Assembly: GCA_947448525.1 (NCBI GenBank)
Contig: CANFNV010000008.1
Coordinates: 31,706 to 95,705, forward strand
Origin: Flavobacteriaceae bacterium
GTDB taxonomy: Bacteria; Bacteroidota; Bacteroidia; Flavobacteriales; Flavobacteriaceae
Length of the DNA: 64,000 nt
Direction of reading: 5' to 3'
Part shown: piece by piece, positions 44,524 to 53,647 of the stretch
Layout: the number at the start of each line of letters is the position of its first letter
How positions within the stretch are numbered: the first letter of the stretch is position 1
Program-made: the position numbers and the translations under genes
Notes under the pieces: model-generated
Told to the model about the DNA's origin: nothing
Database searches by the model: none
Seen by the model: only the letters and a program-made list of their open reading frames with translations

Positions 44524-45447
44524 TTATTTCAAAAATTCAATATTTCTTTTGAAACCCTCCAATTTAGTTCTTTTAACAGCGGAATTTTTAAAAACTTTTT
44601 TAAAGACATCTTCGGTAATTTCTTCCCAATCTTTTTTAGTAAAAGAAAGCAATTTCGAATTTGTATTGAATAAAGGTTCGTTGTGTGGTTTAGAAAATTT
44701 ATTCCACGGACATACATCTTGACAAATATCACAGCCAAACATCCAATCATCAAATTTGCCTTTCATTTCTTGTGGCAAATTGTCTTTTAATTCGATGGTA
44801 AAATAGGAAATACATTTACTTCCGTCAACCACATAGGGCGCAACAATAGCTTGTGTGGGACAAGCGTCAATACATGCCGTGCAAGTTCCACAATGATCGG
44901 TGGTTGCATGATCATATTCTAATTCTAAATCAATAATTAATTCAGCTATAAAATAAAACGACCCTACTTTTTGAGTGATTAAATTACTATTTTTTCCAAT
45001 CCATCCTAAACCGGATTTTGCTGCCCAAGCTTTGTCTAAAACTGGAGCTGAATCAACAAAAGCCCGACCTGAAACGGCACCAATTTCAGTTTGAATTGTA
45101 TCTAATAATTCTATAAGCTTTTCTTTTATTACAAAATGATAATCTTGTCCGTAAGCATATTTAGAAATCTTATAACTCTCTTTATTCTGTTCCTCCGATG
45201 GATAGTAATTCAACAATAAGGAAATAATACTTTTAGAATCATCAACTAATAAGGTTGGGTTCAGTCGTTTATCAAAGTGGTTTTCCATATAGGTCATCTG
45301 TCCGTGTTGGTTTTTATTCAACCAAGATTCCAATCGCGGTGCTTCCTCTTCTAGAAAACCCGCTTTGGATATACCACATGAAAGAAAACCGAGGCGTTTG
45401 GCTTCGGCTTTTATTAGTTGCGTGTATTTTTCTTTATTGTTAATCAA
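44524..45447 (-). CDS. queG: Epoxyqueuosine reductase QueG
   Basis: A 307-residue cobalamin-dependent iron-sulfur enzyme that reduces epoxyqueuosine to queuosine in tRNA, the last step of the pathway. The C-terminal ferredoxin-like domain has two 4Fe-4S motifs: [17 protein letters not shown] and the later [10 protein letters not shown]. The N-terminal part carries [11 protein letters not shown] and [22 protein letters not shown], typical of the family. There is no ATG near the start; TTG at 45447, 2 bp after the ruvB stop, is used. It overlaps no other gene and is co-transcribed with ruvB. Confidence 0.95.
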   Translation of the reverse strand: MINNKEKYTQLIKAEAKRLGFLSCGISKAGFLEEEAPRLESWLNKNQHGQMTYMENHFDKRLNPTLLVDDSKSIISLLLNYYPSEEQNKESYKISKYAYGQDYHFVIKEKLIELLDTIQTEIGAVSGRAFVDSAPVLDKAWAAKSGLGWIGKNSNLITQKVGSFYFIAELIIDLELEYDHATTDHCGTCTACIDACPTQAIVAPYVVDGSKCISYFTIELKDNLPQEMKGKFDDWMFGCDICQDVCPWNKFSKPHNEPLFNTNSKLLSFTKKDWEEITEDVFKKVFKNSAVKRTKLEGFKRNIEFLK

Positions 45448-45449
45448 AA

Positions 45450-46472
45450 TTAAAACAATCCTCCCTGAATATTTACCTTTACTTTCCCTAAATGTTTATA
45501 AGCCTTTTCAGTAACTTCTCTTCCTCTAGGAGTTCGCATAATAAAACCTTCTTGGATTAAAAAGGGCTCATAAACTTCTTCTATCGTTTCGCTACTTTCT
45601 GAAACTGCTGTTGCCAAAGTTGAAAGTCCAACCGGGCCGCCTTTAAACTTATCTATAATAGTTAATAGAATTTTATTATCCATTTCGTCTAAACCGTGGG
45701 CATCTACATGGAGGGCATTTAATGCGTATCGTGCAATTTCAATATCAATTTTACCATTGCCTTTTATTTGAGCAAAATCTCTTACACGGCGCAATAATGC
45801 ATTTGCAATACGCGGTGTTCCACGACTTCGTCCGGCAATTTCTATTGCAGCTTCCATTGTAATTGGCATTTTCAAAATAGAAGAACTACGTTGAACAATA
45901 GTAGTTAGAAGTTCCGTATTGTAATATTGCAATCTGCTTTGGATTCCGAAACGGGCGCGCATAGGAGCCGTAAGTAATCCTGAGCGAGTGGTAGCTCCAA
46001 CAAGAGTAAAAGGATTCAAGTTTAATTGAACCGTTCTAGCATTTGGACCCGATTCAATCATAATATCAATCTTAAAATCTTCCATTGCCGAATACAAATA
46101 TTCTTCAACGATGGGGCTTAAACGATGAATTTCATCAATAAACAATACATCTCTATCTTCAAGATTGGTAAGTAATCCTGCTAGGTCTCCTGGCTTATCA
46201 AGAACAGGTCCTGAAGTAATTTTTATTCCAACACCAAGTTCATTCGCCAAAATATTAGCTAAAGTAGTTTTGCCTAGACCAGGAGGCCCATGAAACAGCG
46301 TATGATCAAGAGCTTCATTTCTTTGATTGGCTGCTTCAACAAAAACTTTCAAATTATCTAATACTTGATCCTGTCCTGTAAAATCCTCAAAAGAAAGCGG
46401 TCTTAACTTTTTTTCAAGGTCAAGTTCTTCAGGATTAAAATTAGTATTTGTTGGATCTAAATTTTCGTTCAT
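45450..46472 (-). CDS. ruvB: Holliday junction branch migration helicase RuvB
   Basis: A 340-residue AAA+ ATPase that drives branch migration with RuvA. Walker A is [10 protein letters not shown] near residue 60, Walker B DEIHRLS near 111, sensor-like [17 protein letters not shown] near 150 and the arginine-rich segment [18 protein letters not shown] near 210; the C-terminal winged helix ends [12 protein letters not shown]. The ATG at 46472 is chosen ([11 protein letters not shown]); the longer frame adds six residues. The -7-like TATATTTG lies just upstream (46478-46485), which suggests a short or no leader. queG follows. Confidence 0.96.
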   Translation of the reverse strand: MNENLDPTNTNFNPEELDLEKKLRPLSFEDFTGQDQVLDNLKVFVEAANQRNEALDHTLFHGPPGLGKTTLANILANELGVGIKITSGPVLDKPGDLAGLLTNLEDRDVLFIDEIHRLSPIVEEYLYSAMEDFKIDIMIESGPNARTVQLNLNPFTLVGATTRSGLLTAPMRARFGIQSRLQYYNTELLTTIVQRSSSILKMPITMEAAIEIAGRSRGTPRIANALLRRVRDFAQIKGNGKIDIEIARYALNALHVDAHGLDEMDNKILLTIIDKFKGGPVGLSTLATAVSESSETIEEVYEPFLIQEGFIMRTPRGREVTEKAYKHLGKVKVNIQGGLF

Positions 46473-46507
46473 ACTACAAATATATAACAAAGTTGGCTGT
46501 AAATAAA

Positions 46508-46531
46508 AATGCCTCTCATAAGAAAGGCATT
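46508..46531 (-). terminator. Rho-independent terminator after the oxidase subunit I gene
   Basis: A 7-bp stem (46508-46514 with 46525-46531), a 10-nt loop and a T-rich minus-strand run. It is 20 bp past the stop of the subunit I gene and ends the alternative complex III/oxidase operon. Confidence 0.8.
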
Positions 46532-46551
46532 ATTTATTCTGTTATTAAATC

Positions 46552-48357
46552 TTAATGGTGTAAAACCTCTTCACCTGGTTTCATAGGAACATTTTGAGGA
46601 ACGAAATCTTCATCATGCCCTGGCTTACTATAATCATATGGCCATCTGTAAACTTCTGGAATTTCACCTTCCCAATTTCCATGAATATGTTTTATAGGAG
46701 CCGTCCATTCTAAAGTATTTGATCTCCATGGATTTTGAACTGTTTTCTTACCGTAGAAAATGCTGCTAAAGAAATTATATATGAATACCAATTGAAAAGC
46801 GCCACCTATAAGAGCAAAAGTTGTAATAACTACGTTTACATTTTGCAAATCATCGAATAATGGGAAATTAGTATTTTCGTAATAACGTCTAGGAAGACCT
46901 GCCATACCAATAAAGTGCATTGGGAAGAAAACTCCATAAGCACAAATTGCAGTTACCCAGAAGTGAACATAACCTAGTGTTTTGTTTAGCATTCTACCAA
47001 ACATTTTTGGATACCAATGGTAAATGCCTGCGAACATTCCGTAAAGAGCAGAAATACCCATTACTAAGTGAAAGTGAGCCACAACAAAATAAGTGTCGTG
47101 AACATTAATATCTAAAGTACTATCACCTAAAATAATTCCTGTTAATCCTCCTGTAATAAAAGTCGAAACTAAACCAATAGAAAATAACATTGCAGGATTT
47201 AACTGTAAATTACCTTTCCATAAAGTTGTAATATAGTTAAACGCTTTTACCGCAGATGGAATTGCAATCAATAATGTTGTAAAGGTAAATACCGAACCTA
47301 AAAACGGATTCATTCCAGAAATAAACATGTGGTGCCCCCAAACAATTGTAGATAAAAATGCGATTGCTAGAATAGACATGATCATCGCTCTATAACCAAA
47401 AATTGGTTTACGAGAGTTTGTTGCAATAACTTCAGAGGTAATTCCCAAAGCAGGCAATAAAATAATATAAACCTCAGGATGCCCTAAAAACCAGAATAGA
47501 TGTTCAAATAATACCGGAGAACCTCCTTGATAATTCAAAACTTCACCAGCTAAATAAATGTCTGACAAAAAGAAGGAAGTACCAAAGCTTCTATCCATAA
47601 TCAACAATAAAGCTGCTGATAATAAAACTGGAAATGAAATAACCCCAATTACGGCAGTAATAAAGAAAGCCCATATTGTTAAAGGCATTCTTGTCATAGA
47701 CATTCCTTTAGTTCTTAAATTGATTACTGTAACAATATAGTTCAATGAACCCATCAAAGAGGCAGCAATAAAAACTGCCATAGAAACCAACCAAAGCGTC
47801 ATCCCTAAACCTGATCCTGAAATAGCTTGAGGTAAAGCACTTAGAGGAGGATAAATTGTCCAACCCGCAGAAGCCGGTCCCGATTCAACAAACAAAGAAC
47901 AAACCATTATCACACTAGACAAAAAGAATAACCAATAGGAAACCATATTCAAAAATCCTGATGCCATATCCCTAGCTCCAAGTTGTAATGGAATGAGTAA
48001 GTTACTAAACGTACCGCTTAAAGCGGCCGTTAATACAAAGAAAACCATTATGGTTCCGTGTATGGTAATTAATGATAAATAAGCTTCATTTGTCATAACA
48101 CCTCCTGGCGCCATTTTTTCTCCTAAAAAGAAACTAAATACTTTAAAAGATTGCTCAGGCCATGCTAATTGAAGTCTAAAAAGCAAAGACATTCCAACAC
48201 CAATTATTCCCATAAATATACCTGTCAAAAGGTATTGCTTAGCTATCATTTTGTGGTCAATACTAAAAATATATTTAGTAATAAACGTATCTTTATGATG
48301 GTGTTCATGATGATCGTCGTGGTGATCGTGTGCGTGATTATCGTGTGCGTGACTCAT
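46552..48357 (-). CDS. coxA: Cytochrome c oxidase subunit I
   Basis: A 601-residue heme-copper oxidase catalytic subunit with about 12 transmembrane helices. Heme and CuB ligands are visible: ITIHGTIMVFF (low-spin heme histidine), GHPEVYIILLPA (CuB His with cross-linked Tyr; the Glu supports an A1-type D-channel), WGHHMF and DTYFVVAHFHLVMG (heme a3 and low-spin heme). This is the aa3-type terminal oxidase. Odd: residues 1-22 contain 11 histidines (MSHAHDNHAHDHHDDHHEHH). It lies after coxB in the same operon and before a terminator. Confidence 0.96.
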   Translation of the reverse strand: MSHAHDNHAHDHHDDHHEHHHKDTFITKYIFSIDHKMIAKQYLLTGIFMGIIGVGMSLLFRLQLAWPEQSFKVFSFFLGEKMAPGGVMTNEAYLSLITIHGTIMVFFVLTAALSGTFSNLLIPLQLGARDMASGFLNMVSYWLFFLSSVIMVCSLFVESGPASAGWTIYPPLSALPQAISGSGLGMTLWLVSMAVFIAASLMGSLNYIVTVINLRTKGMSMTRMPLTIWAFFITAVIGVISFPVLLSAALLLIMDRSFGTSFFLSDIYLAGEVLNYQGGSPVLFEHLFWFLGHPEVYIILLPALGITSEVIATNSRKPIFGYRAMIMSILAIAFLSTIVWGHHMFISGMNPFLGSVFTFTTLLIAIPSAVKAFNYITTLWKGNLQLNPAMLFSIGLVSTFITGGLTGIILGDSTLDINVHDTYFVVAHFHLVMGISALYGMFAGIYHWYPKMFGRMLNKTLGYVHFWVTAICAYGVFFPMHFIGMAGLPRRYYENTNFPLFDDLQNVNVVITTFALIGGAFQLVFIYNFFSSIFYGKKTVQNPWRSNTLEWTAPIKHIHGNWEGEIPEVYRWPYDYSKPGHDEDFVPQNVPMKPGEEVLHH

Positions 48358-48382
48358 GTTTTTATAAAATATATAATTTTTA

Positions 48383-49567
48383 TTATTTCATTGGTGCTAC
48401 AGCCACTAGGGTAGTGTCTTTTATAGCAGTTGTAGATGTTGAATCTGTTTTAGATGGATTTGCTTCAGCAGCTTTTGCAGCACTGGCTTCTATAGCAGCA
48501 GCTTTGACAGATTGTACTAAAGTTGTTTTTCCACTCAACCATTTTTTATAGTCAGCTGGAGTATCAACAACAATCTTCATTTGCATGTTATAGTGAGAAG
48601 CACCACAAATTTTGTTACATAATAAAAGGTAATCAAAAGTATAGGGATCTAAAGCTGTTTTTCCTTCAGCAAGTAATTCAACACTTTTTTCCTCTCTAAT
48701 TTTATTGATATTTGACACTTTTTCGATCATGTCTGGATTCTCTCTCATCTCTGTAGTAGTAACAGATGGAATGAAAGAAAATTGGGTAACCATACCAGGA
48801 ACACAATTCATTTGCGCTCTAAAGTGAGGCATATACATAGAATGCAATACATCTTGAGAACGAATTTTAAAAATCACTCTTTTTCCTTTTGGTAAATGCA
48901 ATTCATCGGTTACAATATCATCTTGAGCATTTTTATCAGACAAATCTACTCCTAGAGAATTAATACCATCAATTAATCTAACATTTGCTTTTCCTAAAAC
49001 ATTATCCTCACCAGAATATCTTGCTGTCCATTTGAATTGTTGAGCATAAATTTCGATAACTATTGGTTTTTCTACTTTTTCATTTACAAACATAATGTCC
49101 GTCCAAGAATACAATCCGAAGAAAATAAGAACAGCCAATACAATTGCCGGAATTGAACTCCAAATGAATTCTAATTTATTATTATCAGAAAAATACGTTG
49201 CTACTTGTCCTTTTTTTCCACTGTATTTGTATGAAAAATAAAACAACAAACCTTGAGTAATGGTTTGAACAATGAAAATTAATATCATTGAAATCCACAT
49301 CAATTCATCAACTTCTTTACCGTGTACTGAAGCTGCATTACTCATTAAAGGAAATTTTCCATAATTGGCAAAGCAAAAGATTGTGATAATATAGATGAAT
49401 GCTAAAAAAGCAAAAGATAAATATCCGTTAACTTTATTGTCGTTATTGTTGGCGACTTGACTATTGTCAGATACCTTCCCTACTTGGGTTAAATCGAAAA
49501 TTTTAGTCAGCTGCCAAAATGCAACTGATAATAAAACTAAAACAAGAAGTATTAATAAACTTGTCAT
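48383..49567 (-). CDS. coxB: Cytochrome c oxidase subunit II
   Basis: A 394-residue subunit II. Three N-terminal hydrophobic segments (the first TSLLILLVLVLLSVAFWQL, the second FLAFIYIITIFCF, the third ISMILIFIVQTITQGLLFYF) precede a periplasmic cupredoxin domain. The CuA ligands are LHSMYMPHF and CNKICGASHYNMQM, all present. There is no fused cytochrome c, so electrons must come from ActA or ActE. The C-terminal 45 residues are Ala/Ser/Thr/Lys-rich and low complexity. It lies 16 bp after actF and 25 bp before coxA. Confidence 0.95.
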   Translation of the reverse strand: MTSLLILLVLVLLSVAFWQLTKIFDLTQVGKVSDNSQVANNNDNKVNGYLSFAFLAFIYIITIFCFANYGKFPLMSNAASVHGKEVDELMWISMILIFIVQTITQGLLFYFSYKYSGKKGQVATYFSDNNKLEFIWSSIPAIVLAVLIFFGLYSWTDIMFVNEKVEKPIVIEIYAQQFKWTARYSGEDNVLGKANVRLIDGINSLGVDLSDKNAQDDIVTDELHLPKGKRVIFKIRSQDVLHSMYMPHFRAQMNCVPGMVTQFSFIPSVTTTEMRENPDMIEKVSNINKIREEKSVELLAEGKTALDPYTFDYLLLCNKICGASHYNMQMKIVVDTPADYKKWLSGKTTLVQSVKAAAIEASAAKAAEANPSKTDSTSTTAIKDTTLVAVAPMK

Positions 49568-49586
49568 TTGTTGTTTACTTTAAATA

Positions 49587-51074
49587 TTAATAATGAAAAT
49601 GTTTACTTTCTTCTATAAATGGATTTCGTTTAGGTGTAAGTGGCGCTTTAGTTAAAGCTGTAAATACAACGAAAATAAATAATCCTAAAAAGAATAATAC
49701 TGATGCAATCTCTGAAACTCCAATAAACCATTGATCACCAACCGTTGCTGGCATAACCATATTAAAGAAGTCAATATAGTGACCACACAAAATTACAACT
49801 CCAGCTCCAACGATAATTGGTGCTATCCGTTTGAAATCAGTATTGATAAGAACTAAAATTGGGAACACAAAATTCATAACAACAGCTCCCCAAAAAGGTA
49901 ACGTGTAAACATCAATTCTCGTTTTGAAATAAGTTATTTCTTCAGGAATATTTGCATACCAAATTAACATAAATTGAGAGAACCATAAGTAAGTCCAGAA
50001 CACACTAAATCCGAACATGAATTTAGATAAATCATGAATATGACTAGAATTTACATTTTCTAAATAACCTTTAGATTTTAAATACAATGTTACCATAGAA
50101 ATTGTAGTAATTGCGCTTACAAAGAAACTGGCAAATACATACCATCCAAATAAAGTACTGAACCAGTGTGGGTCAAAAGACATTAACCAATCCCAAGCCA
50201 TAATAGACTCTGATACAATAAAGAATACTAAGAATCCTGCGGATAATTTGAAGTTCTTTTTATAGAAAGCATTGTCGCTAGCTTCATCTTGTAATAAACA
50301 ATTTTTTCTTGAAATGTATCTATACAAGTTCCATCCTAATAAGAAAATTGCAGCTCTTGAAATCCAAAAAGCAAAATTCAAATAACCCGATTTACCTGCT
50401 ACAATTTCATCATAATTTGGATTTCCTTTTTCTGTAATTCCTTTAGCCATCCATGTAAATAAATGATTCGATTCAAATAAATGAGATCCCGTTACTACTA
50501 ATAGAACAAAGAAAATTATAGAACCCACAGGTAAATAAGCGGTAATCCCTTGCATAACTCTAAATAATACTGGTGACCAACCTGCTTGAGCTACTTGTTG
50601 AATCGCATAAAATGCAAGTACTCCTAAAGAAATCAACATAAAGAAAATACAAGCTATATATAAAGCGGCCCACGGTTTGTTTTGCAATTGGTGAAAAACA
50701 TGTTGGGTATGTTCTTTGTGTTCCTTAGCTTCATCAGCTTCTTTTTCTTCTTTAGAAACTACTTTTTCTACTTTAGCGACAACAACTGCTTTGGAAGAAT
50801 CAGCAATAACAGAAACTATAGAATCTTTTTTTATTTCAGAGGAGTCATTAAGAACAGCTTCAATTGCTTCCTCTTTTTCAGATGGTACTACAATAGTTTT
50901 TGGATCGTGATTTTCAGCTTCAGCAATGTGTCCTTCATGATGACTTTCAGCAATAATTTTTTCTGCATCTTCAATAGATTTTGGAGCAGATAAAAAACCA
51001 TACACAATTCCAATAAATCCTAAAGTCATTAGGACGATTGCTGTGGTTTTTAATTTTTTTGAAAATGTATACAT
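49587..51074 (-). CDS. actF: Alternative complex III subunit ActF
   Basis: A 495-residue membrane subunit of the quinol:cytochrome c/oxidase oxidoreductase. About ten helices, including ALYIACIFFMLISLGVLAFYAI, IIFFVLLVVTGSHLFES, WLMSFDPHWFSTLFGWYVF and VFWTYLWFSQFMLIWYANI, match the ActF family. The structural NrfD-like fold of ActC is repeated in ActF in known complexes. Odd: residues 35-125 between helix 1 and 2 are a charged, Glu/Lys/Ala-rich stretch with no fold. Follows actE by 29 bp. Confidence 0.92.
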   Translation of the reverse strand: MYTFSKKLKTTAIVLMTLGFIGIVYGFLSAPKSIEDAEKIIAESHHEGHIAEAENHDPKTIVVPSEKEEAIEAVLNDSSEIKKDSIVSVIADSSKAVVVAKVEKVVSKEEKEADEAKEHKEHTQHVFHQLQNKPWAALYIACIFFMLISLGVLAFYAIQQVAQAGWSPVLFRVMQGITAYLPVGSIIFFVLLVVTGSHLFESNHLFTWMAKGITEKGNPNYDEIVAGKSGYLNFAFWISRAAIFLLGWNLYRYISRKNCLLQDEASDNAFYKKNFKLSAGFLVFFIVSESIMAWDWLMSFDPHWFSTLFGWYVFASFFVSAITTISMVTLYLKSKGYLENVNSSHIHDLSKFMFGFSVFWTYLWFSQFMLIWYANIPEEITYFKTRIDVYTLPFWGAVVMNFVFPILVLINTDFKRIAPIIVGAGVVILCGHYIDFFNMVMPATVGDQWFIGVSEIASVLFFLGLFIFVVFTALTKAPLTPKRNPFIEESKHFHY

Positions 51075-51103
51075 ATCTATAAGAATCTTTTTGTTCTAAT
51101 TTA

Positions 51104-51661
51104 TTATTGAGCTCTCAATTTCATTACATAAGCTGAAACCATCCAACGTTCTTGTTGATTTAACTGATTTGCATAGGAACCCATGGAATTGATTCCGTAA
51201 TTAATTACGTGATTGACACTACCTTCGGTAATTTGTCTGTCTTTGTAGTTAGGAACTCCTAAAAATTTTCCTTGTTTAACCAACCAACCTTTACCATTAC
51301 CTTCGTTTCCGTGACAAATAGCGCAATAGATTTCGAAAAGTTCTTGAGCTTTTACCATATCAATTTTTGCTGGATCGAGAGGAGATTTAGAATTTAATTT
51401 AGCTGATTCATATCCTTCTGGACTGTTTGCAAATTCATAAGGTACATAACCTCTTTTAATAGTTCCAACTGGAGGCAATTGACCTTCTTTTCCGTGTAAA
51501 CCGGCTGGTGAATTAAATGCAGTTGACTCAGAATATGTTTCATAAGCAACCGATTCATACATGTTTGGCATGTACTGAAAGTTAGGTGAATTATTATCCT
51601 TACAAGAAAATAAAGATATTAATATCCCTAATACTACTGCTGTTTTAAATAAACTTTTCAT
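51104..51661 (-). CDS. actE: Alternative complex III monoheme cytochrome c lipoprotein ActE
   Basis: A 185-residue lipoprotein. The signal peptide ends at a lipobox (ILISLFSC), so it is anchored by a lipid. One c-type heme motif, CAICHGNEGNGKG, is near residue 117, with a later Met (GINSMGSYA) as candidate axial ligand. ActE is the monoheme cytochrome of alternative complex III and can pass electrons to the oxidase. The C-terminus (ERWMVSAYVMKLRA) is typical. It lies 6 bp after actD. Confidence 0.93.
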   Translation of the reverse strand: MKSLFKTAVVLGILISLFSCKDNNSPNFQYMPNMYESVAYETYSESTAFNSPAGLHGKEGQLPPVGTIKRGYVPYEFANSPEGYESAKLNSKSPLDPAKIDMVKAQELFEIYCAICHGNEGNGKGWLVKQGKFLGVPNYKDRQITEGSVNHVINYGINSMGSYANQLNQQERWMVSAYVMKLRAQ

Positions 51662-51667
51662 GTCTGT

Positions 51668-52195
51668 CTAGTGCTTTTCTATTACATTAACTTCAACTGC
51701 ACCTGTCCCTTTTAAGAAAGAAGTCAATTCTTCTTCATTATTGTTTACAGCTACTTCCATCAAGAAATGATCGTCTGTGGTTCTCACATCAGGATTTTCG
51801 GCTTGTTTAAATGGCCATAATCTACTTCTCATATAAAAAGTAATCACCATTAAGTGAGCCGCAAAGAAAACGGTCATTTCAAACATAACGGGCACAAAAG
51901 CTGGCATGTTTTGAATATAACTCATACTTGGTTTTCCACCAATATCTTGAGGCCAATCTTGGATCATAATAAAATCCATCATTGTAATGGCAACCGTAAG
52001 TCCAATACATCCATAGATGAAAGCGCAAATAGCTAATCTCGTTGATGGTAAACCCATTGCTTTATCCAATCCATGAACAGGAAATGGAGTAAAAACTTCT
52101 TCAATATGGTGATGTGCTTTTCTGGTTTGCTTTACAGCATCCATTAAAATATCATCATCATTGTATATAGCGTGTATAAATTTATTACTACTCAT
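51668..52195 (-). CDS. actD: Alternative complex III membrane subunit ActD (DUF3341)
   Basis: A 175-residue protein of the DUF3341 family. It has two transmembrane helices (LAICAFIYGCIGLTVAITMM and FVPVMFEMTVFFAAHLMVITFY) and soluble ends. The start KFIHAIYNDDDILMDAVK and EVFTPFPVHGLDKAM are family segments. It is a structural subunit next to ActC. Gap to actC is 8 bp, to actE 6 bp. Confidence 0.93.
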   Translation of the reverse strand: MSSNKFIHAIYNDDDILMDAVKQTRKAHHHIEEVFTPFPVHGLDKAMGLPSTRLAICAFIYGCIGLTVAITMMDFIMIQDWPQDIGGKPSMSYIQNMPAFVPVMFEMTVFFAAHLMVITFYMRSRLWPFKQAENPDVRTTDDHFLMEVAVNNNEEELTSFLKGTGAVEVNVIEKH

Positions 52196-52203
52196 AACAA
52201 CTA

Positions 52204-53613
52204 TTAATGTTTATCTGAATGATTATTATCTTCTTTTTCTCTGTTTTTTTTGTAATATTCACCAGAAGATTTTAAAATTGTTTTAACCTCTGCTTGAGCA
52301 ATCACTGGGAATGTTCTAGCATATAATAAGAATAATACAAAGAAGAATCCTATAGTTCCTGTAAAAATTCCAACGTCAATAAATGTAGGAGAGAACATTG
52401 TCCAAGAAGAAGGTAGGTAATCTCTGTGTAGTGAAGTAACGATAATTACGAATCGCTCAAACCACATACCTATATTTACTACAATTGAGATTATGAAAGA
52501 GAACATGATGCTGGTTCTTAATTTTTTGGACCACATGAATTGGGGAGAAAAAACATTACAAGTCATCATTGACCAGTACGCCCACCAGTAAGGACCAGTA
52601 GCTCTGTTTAAGAATGCGTATTGTTCGTATTCTACTCCAGAATACCAAGCCACGAATAACTCCGTTATATAAGCAACTCCTACAATAGAACCTGTAATCA
52701 TAATTACAATATTCATCAATTCGATATGCTGAATAGTGATGTATGCCTCAAGGTTTGACACTTTTCTCATGATGATTAACAAGGTGTTTACCATTGCGAA
52801 TCCAGAAAAAACAGCTCCTGCAACAAAGTAAGGAGGGAAAATTGTAGTATGCCATCCTGGAACAATAGAAGTAGCAAAGTCCATAGATACAATGGTGTGA
52901 ACCGAAAGTACTAATGGAGTAGCTAAACCTGCAAGCACTAAAGATACTTCTTCAAAACGTTGCCAGTCTTTTGCTCTTCCGCTCCAACCGAAACTTAGTA
53001 TAGAATAAACTTTTTTATTAAAAGGGGTTACAGCTCTATCTCTTAGCATCGCAAAATCAGGAAGTAAACCAGTCCACCAGAAAACTAATGATACTGAAAG
53101 ATAGGTTGAAATTGCGAATACGTCCCAAAGTAAGGGCGAGTTAAAGTTTACCCATAACGAACCGAATTGATTAGGAATTGGAACTACCCAGTAGGCCAAC
53201 CAAGGACGACCCATGTGAATAATTGGAAATAAACCCGCTTGAACGACAGAGAAAATGGTCATAGCCTCTGCCGAACGGTTAATTGCCATTCTCCATCGCT
53301 GGCGAAACAATAACAATACGGCAGAAATTAATGTTCCTGCGTGACCAATACCAACCCACCATACGAAATTGGTAATATCCCATGCCCAACCTACTGTCTT
53401 ATTTAGTCCCCAAGAACCAATACCAGTAGAAATAGTATAAGTTATACAACCTATTCCCCAAAGGAAAGCTGCTAATGCTATTGAAAAAACGGTCCACCAT
53501 TGTTTGTTTGCTCTTCCTTCAACAGGTGCAGCAACATCGACAGTTACATCGTGATAACTTTTATCACCAATAACTAATGGTTTTCTAATGGGTGCTTCGT
53601 AGTGAGACGACAT
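52204..53613 (-). CDS. actC: Alternative complex III quinol-binding subunit ActC (NrfD-like)
   Basis: A 469-residue NrfD/PsrC-type integral membrane protein with about ten helices, for example FVWWVGIGHAGTLISAVLLL, LLWDVFAISTYLSVSLVFWW and MVNTLLIIMRKVSNLEAY. In solved complexes the quinol oxidation site lies in ActC. The conserved HAGTLIS and HIGMGRPW-like (IIHMGRPWLAYW) stretches are present. Starts 34 bp after actB. Confidence 0.95.
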   Translation of the reverse strand: MSSHYEAPIRKPLVIGDKSYHDVTVDVAAPVEGRANKQWWTVFSIALAAFLWGIGCITYTISTGIGSWGLNKTVGWAWDITNFVWWVGIGHAGTLISAVLLLFRQRWRMAINRSAEAMTIFSVVQAGLFPIIHMGRPWLAYWVVPIPNQFGSLWVNFNSPLLWDVFAISTYLSVSLVFWWTGLLPDFAMLRDRAVTPFNKKVYSILSFGWSGRAKDWQRFEEVSLVLAGLATPLVLSVHTIVSMDFATSIVPGWHTTIFPPYFVAGAVFSGFAMVNTLLIIMRKVSNLEAYITIQHIELMNIVIMITGSIVGVAYITELFVAWYSGVEYEQYAFLNRATGPYWWAYWSMMTCNVFSPQFMWSKKLRTSIMFSFIISIVVNIGMWFERFVIIVTSLHRDYLPSSWTMFSPTFIDVGIFTGTIGFFFVLFLLYARTFPVIAQAEVKTILKSSGEYYKKNREKEDNNHSDKH

Positions 53614-53647
53614 AATCCTTTATCTTGTTTCTTAATTAATCTTTTAA

